Shown: piece after piece, positions 56,502 through 64,000 of the stretch
How the letters are laid out: every line of letters begins with the position of its first letter
Position numbering within the stretch: the stretch's first letter is position 1
Source of the DNA: Sulfuricurvum sp.
GTDB lineage: Bacteria > Campylobacterota > Campylobacteria > Campylobacterales > Sulfurimonadaceae
Assembly: GCA_024637295.1 (NCBI GenBank)
Contig: JAGXFL010000002.1
Coordinates: 124,001-188,000, forward strand
Direction: 5' to 3'
DNA length: 64,000 nucleotides
Program-made: the position numbers and the translations under genes
The notes under the pieces: generated by a model
What the model was told of the DNA's origin: nothing
The model's input: the letters and a program-made list of their open reading frames with translations, nothing else
Database searches by the model: none

Positions 56502-57689
56502 TTAGGTTAATTGATCGACAGTCACTCCGTATGGTTTCAGCAGTAAAGCAGCTGTATCGGGCTCACCTTCTTCAAGCTTTAATACGGCGGCATAGATTCT
56601 TCCAATCAACCCTGTCTGTATCATCAGAGCATCTTTGACAGCTTCTGAGGGATTTAAATCCTGCAGCGAATTTTCTAACGGAATCTTCATGAGTTTTTCC
56701 AATATGGAAAACAGTGCAACGAGTCTTGTCTCTTCGATGAGTTGTTCGCTTGGATTTGGAGAAGCTAAATGGAGTAATCTAAGCATGGATACGACTCGTT
56801 CTTGCGCGTATGCGGAGTATTGATTGGCTGTGTCTGAGGAGCTGATACCTGATTTGGAATAGATGATGAGCAAGAGCCATTGGGTGAGGGCGTTTTTGCC
56901 CATACGCTCTATCATCTCTTTCACGGATACCGCGGAATGAATATATTCGGGATGAGTAGAGATCAAAAACTGAATGAGTTGCAGCGAAAGGGCACTTTCG
57001 CGTTTAAACATATCATAGATCTCCGTGATGGAAACATCGGTTTGCAAGAGTGAGAACAACGAGAGGACATCCATGTATCTTGGATCAATGCGGCTATGGG
57101 TTATGAGATGGGATTTGGCGAAATAGTACCCTTGAAAATAGTCAAATCCAAGTTGGGTATAGGCTTCTAATATCTCTACAAATTCAACTTTATAGGCAAT
57201 AAGGGTCATGTTCTCATACGGATTTACAATAGCGTCAAACTGTTCGATATCGGTTTGTGTGACATCAAATTTAGCAAATTCCATATAGGGGAATATGGGG
57301 CCAAAGTCTTTAAGATATTGGGGATTAAGTGAAGCATCATCGAGTGCGAATCGATAGCCTATTGAGTGATAATAGCGAATTGCTTCATGTATTTGTGCAG
57401 TATGGCGTATGGAAGATGAGAGTTCAAAAATGATTTTTTCTTTGGGTAGTGTTCGGATGATGTCGGTGAGAAGCAGCGGTCCATCGGTATTGATAAAGGC
57501 GAGAGTGTCTCCAAAGCTGGATGCGGTACCGATTTGGTTGAGTAAATTGACCAATACAGAACTTGTAGCATGACGCGGGTCATCAATACTGCATTTTCCT
57601 TCGTGATCTCGATAAAAAAATTCGTAGCCTAGAACCGTATCTTGACGATTCATGATAGGCTGACGCGCGACATTAAGGCGGGTTAGCAT
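56502..57689 (-). CDS. EAL-HDOD (YuxH-type) signal transduction protein
   Basis: 395 residues. N-terminal EAL-like domain with a divergent signature (ARQPIMNRQDTVLGYEFFYRD instead of E-A/V-L; FALDDASLN), so phosphodiesterase activity is doubtful; C-terminal HDOD domain (about 190-395, KRESALSLQLIQFL), which probably binds other proteins. Such proteins are common in c-di-GMP networks of this phylum. Separately transcribed from the CheB-CheR gene. Confidence 0.85.
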   Translation of the reverse strand: MLTRLNVARQPIMNRQDTVLGYEFFYRDHEGKCSIDDPRHATSSVLVNLLNQIGTASSFGDTLAFINTDGPLLLTDIIRTLPKEKIIFELSSSIRHTAQIHEAIRYYHSIGYRFALDDASLNPQYLKDFGPIFPYMEFAKFDVTQTDIEQFDAIVNPYENMTLIAYKVEFVEILEAYTQLGFDYFQGYYFAKSHLITHSRIDPRYMDVLSLFSLLQTDVSITEIYDMFKRESALSLQLIQFLISTHPEYIHSAVSVKEMIERMGKNALTQWLLLIIYSKSGISSSDTANQYSAYAQERVVSMLRLLHLASPNPSEQLIEETRLVALFSILEKLMKIPLENSLQDLNPSEAVKDALMIQTGLIGRIYAAVLKLEEGEPDTAALLLKPYGVTVDQLT

Positions 57690-57807
57690 TGTGATGTGAC
57701 TTCTTGTTATATTGATTAATGGTGCGAAGTGTATCGTATTTTCGTCTTTATTTCAAAAATATAATAAGTTTTTAAAATAATGATTCAAGCTTTATTATGA
57801 GGTTCGA

Positions 57808-57813
57808 TATAAT
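57808..57813 (+). promoter_or_regulatory. -10 box of TetR-hydrogenase operon
   Basis: TATAAT 41 bases before the GTG at 57855. Confidence 0.5.
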
Positions 57814-57854
57814 ACAGCCAAAGATAACTTTTTTTAGATTTTTAAGGAACAATA

Positions 57855-58448
57855 GTGGCACGTCCTACAAAAGAAGAGCGAAAAATTTCTATTATGACTA
57901 CCGCCTTGAAACTTTTTTCAAAAGAGGGTTTTTATCAAACAACAATGCCTTTGATTGCCCTTAATATTGGAATGAGTGTGGGTAATCTTTATAATTATTT
58001 TACCTCAAAAGAGTTCTTGGCCAAAGAATTGATTATGTATATTGCTAATATTCTAGGGGAAGAAATCCGCCGTATTAATGAGAGCTTGATCAGTACTGAA
58101 GAGAAAATAGCTGCGGTTGTTCATATGTATTTTAAGATTGCGCAGGAGCGTCCTGAAACGATTGAGTATTTTTTACGCGTATATCTTTCCAATCGTGAAG
58201 TATTTCGTGATGGATGCGAAGGGATGATCTGCGTATCTCCGTTTGTGACTGAAATGATGATTTTATTCGAGGAGGGAGTTCGTATTGGAGATCTGAGAGA
58301 TCAAGATTTTTTCAGTGCATTCGGCCTTTTTATGGGATATTTAGGGGGAATGGTATTTATACATGGGGAAAAAATACTCCCTAAACCGTTAGAGAGTTAT
58401 GAAGCCTCTATCTCTGAAAATATCTATTATGCCCTCAAAACCCGCTAA
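57855..58448 (+). CDS. TetR-family transcriptional regulator
   Basis: 197 residues. N-terminal helix-turn-helix is seen as ALKLFSKEGFYQTTMPLIALNIGMSVGNLYNYFTSKE (about 18-54). C-terminal ligand domain of unknown specificity. GTG start follows AAGGA. Its stop lies 20 bases inside the next gene, so it is coupled to the sensor-like hydrogenase, an unusual partner. Confidence 0.88.
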   Translation: MARPTKEERKISIMTTALKLFSKEGFYQTTMPLIALNIGMSVGNLYNYFTSKEFLAKELIMYIANILGEEIRRINESLISTEEKIAAVVHMYFKIAQERPETIEYFLRVYLSNREVFRDGCEGMICVSPFVTEMMILFEEGVRIGDLRDQDFFSAFGLFMGYLGGMVFIHGEKILPKPLESYEASISENIYYALKTR

Positions 58449-59316
58449 ACTCAAGATTATTTGGTTGCAGGGGATAACCTGTAACGGCAATACACACTCT
58501 TTTTTAAATGATCCTTCTTTAGGGGTGCTTTTGGATTCGGTGGAATTTATTTATCATCCGCTTCTCCCATGTAACCTTACCTTGCAGCAATTGGTCAGTA
58601 AGGTTCCAAAGTCGGATATTCTCATTTTTGAGGGGGCATACAAGGGTGATTTTGAACGTGCCGGTAGCGAGATGGAAGAACTTCTAATAGCGCTTGCTTC
58701 TAAAACAAAACATATTATTTCGATGGGGAGCTGCGCGAGTTTCGGCGGTATATTTAAAGAAGCGGACCCTGAACATATAAGCGGAATTTTATTCGACAAA
58801 GAAAACGAGAGAGGTCCTTTGAAAAAGATGAGGGAGAAAATCATCACCCTTAGCGGCTGTCCTGTTCATCCTAAATGGTTGAGTTTTGTACTCGATATGA
58901 TTCGGTTTGGCAAGACGATCGCAGTAGATGAGTTTCGCCGTCCGACAGAGCTGTATGCCTATTTGGTTCATAACGGATGTTTACGAAATGAGTATTTTGA
59001 ATGGAAAGTGGATAGTGAGGCATTCGGAACCAAAGAGGGTTGTCTATTTTACGATCAAGGGTGTCAGGGTCCCTATACGCATGGCAGTTGTAATAAAATA
59101 CTGTGGAATGAGATAAGTTCTAAAACCCGTGCAGGAACACCGTGTTTGGGTTGTACGGAACCTTCTTTTCCAAAACGTGAGCTTTTTGCGACCAAAACTT
59201 ATATGTCTATCCCTGCTGAAATGCCGCTAGGAATCCCGAAACGCAGCTATCTCGCCCTCGCGGGTGCGGCAAAATCGTTTCATATTAAACGCTTGGAAGA
59301 GAGACTGCTTAAATGA
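58429..59316 (+). CDS. [NiFe] hydrogenase small subunit, cytoplasmic sensor/uptake type (HupU-like)
   Basis: About 295 residues without Tat signal or C-terminal anchor, as in group 2 sensory or cytoplasmic uptake hydrogenases. Cluster ligands: proximal C18 with Asn21 instead of Cys (CNGN), GSCASFGG and SGCPVHP; distal and medial groups in NGCLRNE, GCLFYDQGCQGPYTHGSCN and TPCLGC. The CxxN motif matches what I recall of the cyanobacterial HupS proximal cluster (3 Cys and 1 Asn). The ATG at 58429 is preferred; ATG 58399 is possible. Overlaps the large-subunit gene by 4 bases. Confidence 0.8.
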   Translation: MPSKPAKLKIIWLQGITCNGNTHSFLNDPSLGVLLDSVEFIYHPLLPCNLTLQQLVSKVPKSDILIFEGAYKGDFERAGSEMEELLIALASKTKHIISMGSCASFGGIFKEADPEHISGILFDKENERGPLKKMREKIITLSGCPVHPKWLSFVLDMIRFGKTIAVDEFRRPTELYAYLVHNGCLRNEYFEWKVDSEAFGTKEGCLFYDQGCQGPYTHGSCNKILWNEISSKTRAGTPCLGCTEPSFPKRELFATKTYMSIPAEMPLGIPKRSYLALAGAAKSFHIKRLEERLLK

Positions 59317-60608
59317 TTACCCATCAGCTGATCGAACGCATAGAGGGAGAAGCGGTACTTGATTTTCGTTGTGATAAGAGCGGTCGCATTGAAGAAGCCA
59401 ATATACGATTTTTGCATTTTCGAGGAATGGAAGCAATCTTGGAGGGACGAAGTGCTCTCGATGCTCTTGTTATTGCACCAAGAGTGTGCGGTATCTGTGG
59501 ACACTCCCATCTGATTGCAGCGGCTCGGATGATCGAAAATGCTTATACTAATGCGGGATTTACATTCACTATTTCTCCAAAAGCAAATGCAATTCGGGAA
59601 ATCACACTCTCATGTGAACTCATTCAAAACCATATCAAATGGCTGTATCTTGTTATGCTACATGAAAGTGGCAAACTTTTAGGAGAGGAACCCTCTGTCG
59701 CATTAAAAGCTCTTTATGTCTCTTCGCAAGTCAATCAACTCTGTGCACTTTTCAGCGGACAGTGGCCTCACAGTTCGTACGCTCTTCCCGGCGGTGTGAC
59801 ATGTGATCCAACCCATATCGAGGTGATGCAGGCTCTTAAGATCATCTCTGAAGTAGAGCGTTTTGTCGAAGATGAGGTTCTAGGGTGCAGTGCAAAAGCG
59901 TTTGAAGGTCATATCAGCAGTAATTCACTCCTCTCATTAGGGGGAGATTTCGGAAAACTATTGCGTCAAATGGAGCGTTTAGAACTGCTAGATGCAGGAA
60001 AAAGTCACGGTCGATTTTTAGTTTTGGGTGATAATGCTGGCTGTATAGCAAACGGTGTACGAGGTGCTGCCAATAGTGCTTTGGTGAGTGAAGACAGCTC
60101 GCAGACCTTTGCCGAGGGTGGAGATACGTATGCTAAAAATGCCCTCTACAATGGAGAATTTTACGAAACAGGACCGCTTTCACGTGCTCTCGTGACACAG
60201 CGTCTTGGTATCACGTCACTTTATCAACACTATGGTGACGGAGCAATAACACGACTAAGTGCCCGTGTCGATGAGATTGTGTATCTCATTAGCCATGTAC
60301 GTTTTCTATTGAGTTCTATCGATCTCTCACAAAGCTCATTTACCGCTCCATCGGCTATCGAGAGTATCAGTGGGACGGGTGTAGGGATTGTTGAAGCTCC
60401 ACGCGGATCGTTGATTCATAAAGCACGCATAGAAAAAGGGAAGATCGCAGAGTATTCTATCATCACCCCGACACAGTGGAATCTTGGGAATGGTACTTCG
60501 GATATGCTGGGAGTCGCTCAAAAAGCAATGATCGGGGCTGAATCGATAGCCAAAGCATCATTAATCTTCCGCACCTTTGATGTCTGTTCGGTTTGCACGA
60601 CACACTAA
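59313..60608 (+). CDS. [NiFe] hydrogenase large subunit, sensor-like (HupV-like)
   Basis: 431 residues. The N-terminal Ni ligand motif is RVCGICGHSH (C59, C62) and the C-terminal one FDVCSVCTTH (C425, C428), ending directly at His431. Lack of any C-terminal extension means no maturation protease step, as in HupV/HoxC sensory hydrogenases. The usual D-P-C is D-V-C here. It presumably pairs with the small subunit just before it. Whether it senses H2 or oxidises it is not decided. Confidence 0.82.
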   Translation: MITHQLIERIEGEAVLDFRCDKSGRIEEANIRFLHFRGMEAILEGRSALDALVIAPRVCGICGHSHLIAAARMIENAYTNAGFTFTISPKANAIREITLSCELIQNHIKWLYLVMLHESGKLLGEEPSVALKALYVSSQVNQLCALFSGQWPHSSYALPGGVTCDPTHIEVMQALKIISEVERFVEDEVLGCSAKAFEGHISSNSLLSLGGDFGKLLRQMERLELLDAGKSHGRFLVLGDNAGCIANGVRGAANSALVSEDSSQTFAEGGDTYAKNALYNGEFYETGPLSRALVTQRLGITSLYQHYGDGAITRLSARVDEIVYLISHVRFLLSSIDLSQSSFTAPSAIESISGTGVGIVEAPRGSLIHKARIEKGKIAEYSIITPTQWNLGNGTSDMLGVAQKAMIGAESIAKASLIFRTFDVCSVCTTH

Positions 60609-60773
60609 ATTAATTTTCTTATCTATCAAACTAAAGTCATAATACAGCTGCTTTTGTCCTAAAATTAAATAACAAATAATATATTTCAATAAATTTTATG
60701 TTTTAAATATTCGTTTAAGTTATCCAGACGTACAATAGTGAATGGTAATTCATTATAAATTGAGGAGGGGATC
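60609..60773. other. AT-rich spacer between sensor hydrogenase and hydA
   Basis: 165 bases, no gene. Probably holds the hydABC promoter; no clean TATAAT or sigma-54 element was seen. GAGGAGGGG stands just before the hydA ATG. Confidence 0.5.
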
Positions 60774-62012
60774 ATGTCCGATAAAATAGAAACAGTCAAA
60801 AAACTGTTTACTTCGAAAAGTTCGCGTGTTGAAACGAACAAGGGTGATACATACTATCAAGACTTGTTTGAAAAATGTGAAGCACGCTTAAATGAAATGC
60901 GTGCGCAAACGCCTGCCAACAGACTCGACTTTTCTGATCTTTTAGAAGAGAACGGAATTGATAGACGCGAGTTTATGAAATGGGCGAGTGCAACAACCGC
61001 GATGCTGATGCTCCCTCCGATGTTTACCCCACTGGTTGCTGATGCGGCAGTGATGATGAATCGTGCACCGGTAGTTTGGTTGGAACTCCAAGACTGTGCC
61101 GGTAACTCCGAGGCTCTTCTACGTGCAGACGGACCTAAAATTGATGAGATCGTTTTAGACATCATTTCTCTTGAATTTCATGAAACATTGATGGCACCTT
61201 CAGGTTTTCAAGCTGAAAAACAGCTCGATGAAGCGATGGAACATTTCAAAGGAAAATATCTTCTCTTTGTAGAAGGTTCTATTCCGATGGGTATGGACGG
61301 TCAGTATGGAACCATCGGTGCTGCTGGTGAGACGTTCCATGACCATCTTTTACGTTGTTCTGAAAATGCAGCGGCAGTTATCGCAGTAGGAGCTTGTGCA
61401 ACGTTTGGCGGTGTTCCTGCCGCTTCTCCAAATCCTACCGGTGCGGTTGGAGTCATGGATGTCGTTAAAAACAAACCGATTATCAACATTCCTGCATGTC
61501 CTGCAAATCCGGCCAATATGGTCGGTGTTGTTTTACATTATGTGCTGACAGGGCAAGTACCGGAACTTGATTCTCTTTTACGTCCTAAATTTGCATTTGG
61601 TTACCGTATCCATGACAACTGCGAACGTCGTGCACATTTCGATGCAGGTGAGTACGTCGAAGAGTGGGGCGATAAGGGAGCACAAAATAATTTCTGTCTC
61701 TACAAAATGGGCTGTAAAGGACCGATGACGTTTAATAACTGTTCGATTGTCCGTTATAACGAAGCGGTCAACTGGCCAATCGGAGTAGGACGTGGATGCA
61801 TCGGTTGTTCGGAACCCGATTTTTGGGACAAATATGCGTATGAGCGTCCGATGGCGGATGCAAAAATCAAAGCACCTACCGGCGGTGTCGAGAAAACCGT
61901 TGACGAATTCGGTTTGGGCATGTTGACCGCAGCCGGTATCGGTATTGCTATCCATGCAGCAGCAAGCGCCGTAGCCGGTAAACGAGAAAATTCAGGAGAA
62001 AGCCATGAGTAA
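60774..62012 (+). CDS. hydA: uptake [NiFe] hydrogenase small subunit HydA (group 1)
   Basis: 412 residues. A twin-arginine motif DRREFMKW (R64, R65) lies behind an unusually long N-terminal stretch; cleavage is near VADAA. Proximal motif LELQDCAGNSEAL has C108 and Asn111 in place of the second Cys. Other cluster ligands: GACATFGG, PACPANP, DNCERR, FCLYKMGCKGP, NNC and RGCIGCSEP. A hydrophobic helix near the C-terminus (about 375-395) anchors it to the periplasmic face of the membrane. Oxidises H2 with HydB and passes electrons to the cytochrome b HydC. ATG follows GAGGAGGGG. Confidence 0.93.
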   Translation: MSDKIETVKKLFTSKSSRVETNKGDTYYQDLFEKCEARLNEMRAQTPANRLDFSDLLEENGIDRREFMKWASATTAMLMLPPMFTPLVADAAVMMNRAPVVWLELQDCAGNSEALLRADGPKIDEIVLDIISLEFHETLMAPSGFQAEKQLDEAMEHFKGKYLLFVEGSIPMGMDGQYGTIGAAGETFHDHLLRCSENAAAVIAVGACATFGGVPAASPNPTGAVGVMDVVKNKPIINIPACPANPANMVGVVLHYVLTGQVPELDSLLRPKFAFGYRIHDNCERRAHFDAGEYVEEWGDKGAQNNFCLYKMGCKGPMTFNNCSIVRYNEAVNWPIGVGRGCIGCSEPDFWDKYAYERPMADAKIKAPTGGVEKTVDEFGLGMLTAAGIGIAIHAAASAVAGKRENSGESHE

Positions 62013-63780
62013 ACATATTGTAGTTGACCCTATTACACGTATCGAAGGGCATTTGCGTATCGAAGCGGTTATTGATGATAACAACACCATTGTAGATGCG
62101 TACAGTGCTTCGACAATGTTCCGTGGGATTGAGACGATTTTACAAGGACGTGATCCGCGTGACTGTGGTTTGTTGGCAATGCGTATTTGCGGTGTTTGTA
62201 CCGGTACTCACTATCAACGCTCGATTGAAGCGGTAGAAGATGCGTTTAATATTACGATTCCTAAAAATGCTCGTATTGTTCGTAATTTGATTCAGGGTGC
62301 TTTATATGTACATGACCATTTAGTTCATTTCTACCATCTTCATGCACTTGACTTTGTCGATGTTGTTTCAGCTCTTTCCGCGGATCCTGCAAAAACAGCG
62401 GCAGAAGCACGTAAATGGGCAGCCGTGGCAGGAGAATCTCCATTTATTGATGGGGAGAGTGAATTTAAAGCAATCCAGGATCGTGTTGCTAAATTCGTTA
62501 AGCAAGGTCGTTTAGGAATTTTTGGTAACGGATATTGGGGTAATGCTCATTATAAGTTGACGCCGGAACAAAACCTTATCGGGGTTGCTCACTATTTGCA
62601 AGCGTTGGACATTCAACGTGATTTGGCAAAAATGCAGGCAATTTTTGGGGGTAAAAATCCACATCCGCAATCCATTGTCGTCGGTGGTGTGACGTGTGTT
62701 CAGGATATTCAAAACCCTGCGCGTATCGCATTGTTTAAATCATTGCTCCTTGCAGGGCGTAAGTTTATCAAAGAAGCGTATTTGCCGGATGTTTACATGG
62801 CAGGAACAATGTACGCCGGAGAAGCTACCGATTCTAAAGCGACGTTTACGGAACTTATGGGTGGAAAAGGGGTCGGCGGAACCGGCGGCGGATTACTCAA
62901 CTATATGAGTTACGGTGATTTTCGTCTCGACGATACCGGTTTTTACAGTTCAGCGCTTCTGTTCCCTAAAGGTGTCGTAATAGGTGGAGACATCTCTAAA
63001 GTACTGCCGTTGGATGAAGAGAAGATTGCGGAAGATGTGACCCACTCATGGTATAAAGGGGATAAACCTCTCCATCCGTATGAAGGGCAAACAATTCCTG
63101 AATATACAGGGCTTGACAAGCGTGCCGACGGTATCGCGTATCTCAAAACCAAAGAGAAATACAGCTGGATCAAATCTCCGATCTATAACGATAGCCGTGT
63201 GGAAGTAGGACCGTTGGCACGTATGGTTATTGGTGTTGCAGCGAAAGATAAGCGTATTACCAAATATGTTACCGAGTTTTTAGAGCGGGGCAAGCTTCCT
63301 GTGACGGTATTGTTTAGTACTGTCGGGCGTACAGCGGCTCGTGCTATCGAAACGTCGCTGATGAGCGATGTGATGATGGAGTGGGTTGATGAGCTTGCGG
63401 CTAATGTCGTGGCAGGTGACAATAGCACATGGACAGAATTTGATTTCGATAAAGTCAGTGTGAGCGCAAAAGGTCGTGGTATGGCTGAAGCTCCTCGTGG
63501 AGCACTGGGTCATTGGGTTCGTATCGAAAATGGAAAAGTAGCTAATTATCAAGCTATCGTTCCATCGACCTGGAACGCGGCTCCCCGTGATTATAAAGGG
63601 CGTCTTGGTGCGTATGAAGCGAGTTTGATCGGTACTAAAGTTGCCAACCCTGAGCAACCCTTAGAGATCATCCGAACCATCCACAGTTTTGACCCTTGTA
63701 TCGCATGTGCGGTGCATGTTGTCGATACCAAAGGTAAAGAGCTTGCTGTTTACAAAGTAGATACTGTTTGCAGTATCTAA
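62005..63780 (+). CDS. hydB: uptake [NiFe] hydrogenase large subunit HydB
   Basis: 591 residues. Ni ligands are in RICGVCTGTH (C62, C65) and FDPCIACAVH (C565, C568), followed by a 20-residue extension that a HydD-type protease would remove after His571. Contains the usual RIEGHLRIE start. Exported with HydA's Tat signal. Overlaps hydA by 8 bases. Confidence 0.96.
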   Translation: MSKHIVVDPITRIEGHLRIEAVIDDNNTIVDAYSASTMFRGIETILQGRDPRDCGLLAMRICGVCTGTHYQRSIEAVEDAFNITIPKNARIVRNLIQGALYVHDHLVHFYHLHALDFVDVVSALSADPAKTAAEARKWAAVAGESPFIDGESEFKAIQDRVAKFVKQGRLGIFGNGYWGNAHYKLTPEQNLIGVAHYLQALDIQRDLAKMQAIFGGKNPHPQSIVVGGVTCVQDIQNPARIALFKSLLLAGRKFIKEAYLPDVYMAGTMYAGEATDSKATFTELMGGKGVGGTGGGLLNYMSYGDFRLDDTGFYSSALLFPKGVVIGGDISKVLPLDEEKIAEDVTHSWYKGDKPLHPYEGQTIPEYTGLDKRADGIAYLKTKEKYSWIKSPIYNDSRVEVGPLARMVIGVAAKDKRITKYVTEFLERGKLPVTVLFSTVGRTAARAIETSLMSDVMMEWVDELAANVVAGDNSTWTEFDFDKVSVSAKGRGMAEAPRGALGHWVRIENGKVANYQAIVPSTWNAAPRDYKGRLGAYEASLIGTKVANPEQPLEIIRTIHSFDPCIACAVHVVDTKGKELAVYKVDTVCSI

Positions 63781-63790
63781 GGAGATAATC

Positions 63791-64000
63791 ATGAAACAGG
63801 GTTATAAACAAGTCAAGCGTATGACGACGGCAATGCGCATTATGCATTGGGCAAATGCTATTGGTATGATCGGAGCAATTGCAACAGGTTTGTACATCGC
63901 TCATCCGTATTATCAGACGTTTATGGCGGATGATGCGGTTGATAAGTATGTTATGGCATGGAATCGTTACGGTCATTTTATGGTCGCAATTATCTTTGAC
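63791..64000 (+). CDS. hydC: Ni/Fe-hydrogenase b-type cytochrome HydC, 5' part
   Basis: First 70 residues, cut by the window end. MRIMHWANAIGMIGAIATGLYIAHP gives the first helix with a haem-ligand His in MHW, as in the HydC/HyaC cytochrome b that links hydrogenase to quinone. ATG 11 bases after hydB's stop, with AAGGAGA before it. Confidence 0.92.
   Translation, partial: MKQGYKQVKRMTTAMRIMHWANAIGMIGAIATGLYIAHPYYQTFMADDAVDKYVMAWNRYGHFMVAIIFD

Overview
The window looks like a chromosomal segment of a free-living, hydrogen-oxidising member of the Campylobacterota (Epsilonproteobacteria), probably close to Sulfuricurvum or Sulfurimonas. The grounds are the gene order gyrA-flgP-flgQ-flgR-asd (as I remember it from Campylobacter), a membrane-bound HydABC-type uptake hydrogenase, CcoI/CcoS for a cbb3 oxidase, TATAAT-type -10 boxes with little recognisable -35, and moderate AT content. 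The genus is an inference from memory of gene content, not from a database search. No phage, intact insertion sequence, rRNA operon or CRISPR array was seen.

Layout. 1-9.8 kb holds housekeeping genes (metK, a phosphoribosyltransferase, der, hemJ, trxC, hpf, trpS), then gmhA-gmhB, a half-length asparaginase-like gene, ccoI-ccoS and a small cytochrome c. 9.8-30.1 kb is a large LPS/surface-polysaccharide locus: heptose synthesis (hldD, hldE), heptosyltransferases, an LPS-kinase-like gene, a deacetylase, several glycosyltransferases, ugd and a UDP-glucuronate decarboxylase (route to UDP-xylose), an O-antigen ligase and rfbABCD for dTDP-rhamnose. Inside this locus, about 1 kb of foreign-looking DNA bounded by 51-bp perfect direct repeats has been inserted at the 5' end of a glycosyltransferase gene. 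30.2-38.5 kb carries tRNA-Asn, a radical SAM gene, hemE, a UPF0114 protein, asd, flgR, flgQ, flgP and gyrA. 38.6-41.6 kb is an ammonium module (two amt genes around a PII gene) in which the same palindrome, TGATTAA-N3-TTAATCA, precedes both transporters. 41.6-47.0 kb has a phosphohexomutase, pyrC, a two-component system, ExbB/ExbD and a 2-oxoglutarate dioxygenase. 47.0-49.1 kb is a small AT-rich islet with an XRE regulator, followed by two membrane proteins. 49.2-51.6 kb has groES-groEL and two tRNAs. 51.6-57.7 kb is a signalling block: a CheB-CheR-PAS fusion, a PAS-GGDEF-EAL gene broken by a 10-bp tandem duplication, and an EAL-HDOD protein. 57.8-64.0 kb is a hydrogen locus: a TetR regulator coupled to a cytoplasmic, sensor-like [NiFe] hydrogenase, then hydA-hydB-hydC (cut by the window end).

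How it fits together: the heptose, rhamnose and xylose nucleotide-sugar genes feed the glycosyltransferases that build LPS; CcoI/CcoS support the terminal oxidase to which electrons from HydABC may pass through the quinone pool and cytochromes; the TetR/sensor-hydrogenase operon lies immediately before hydABC and is a plausible control device for it. The most unusual features are the 51-bp-repeat insertion, the shared palindrome at the amt genes, the exact 10-bp frameshifting duplication, and an asparagine in place of a proximal-cluster cysteine in both hydrogenase small subunits.
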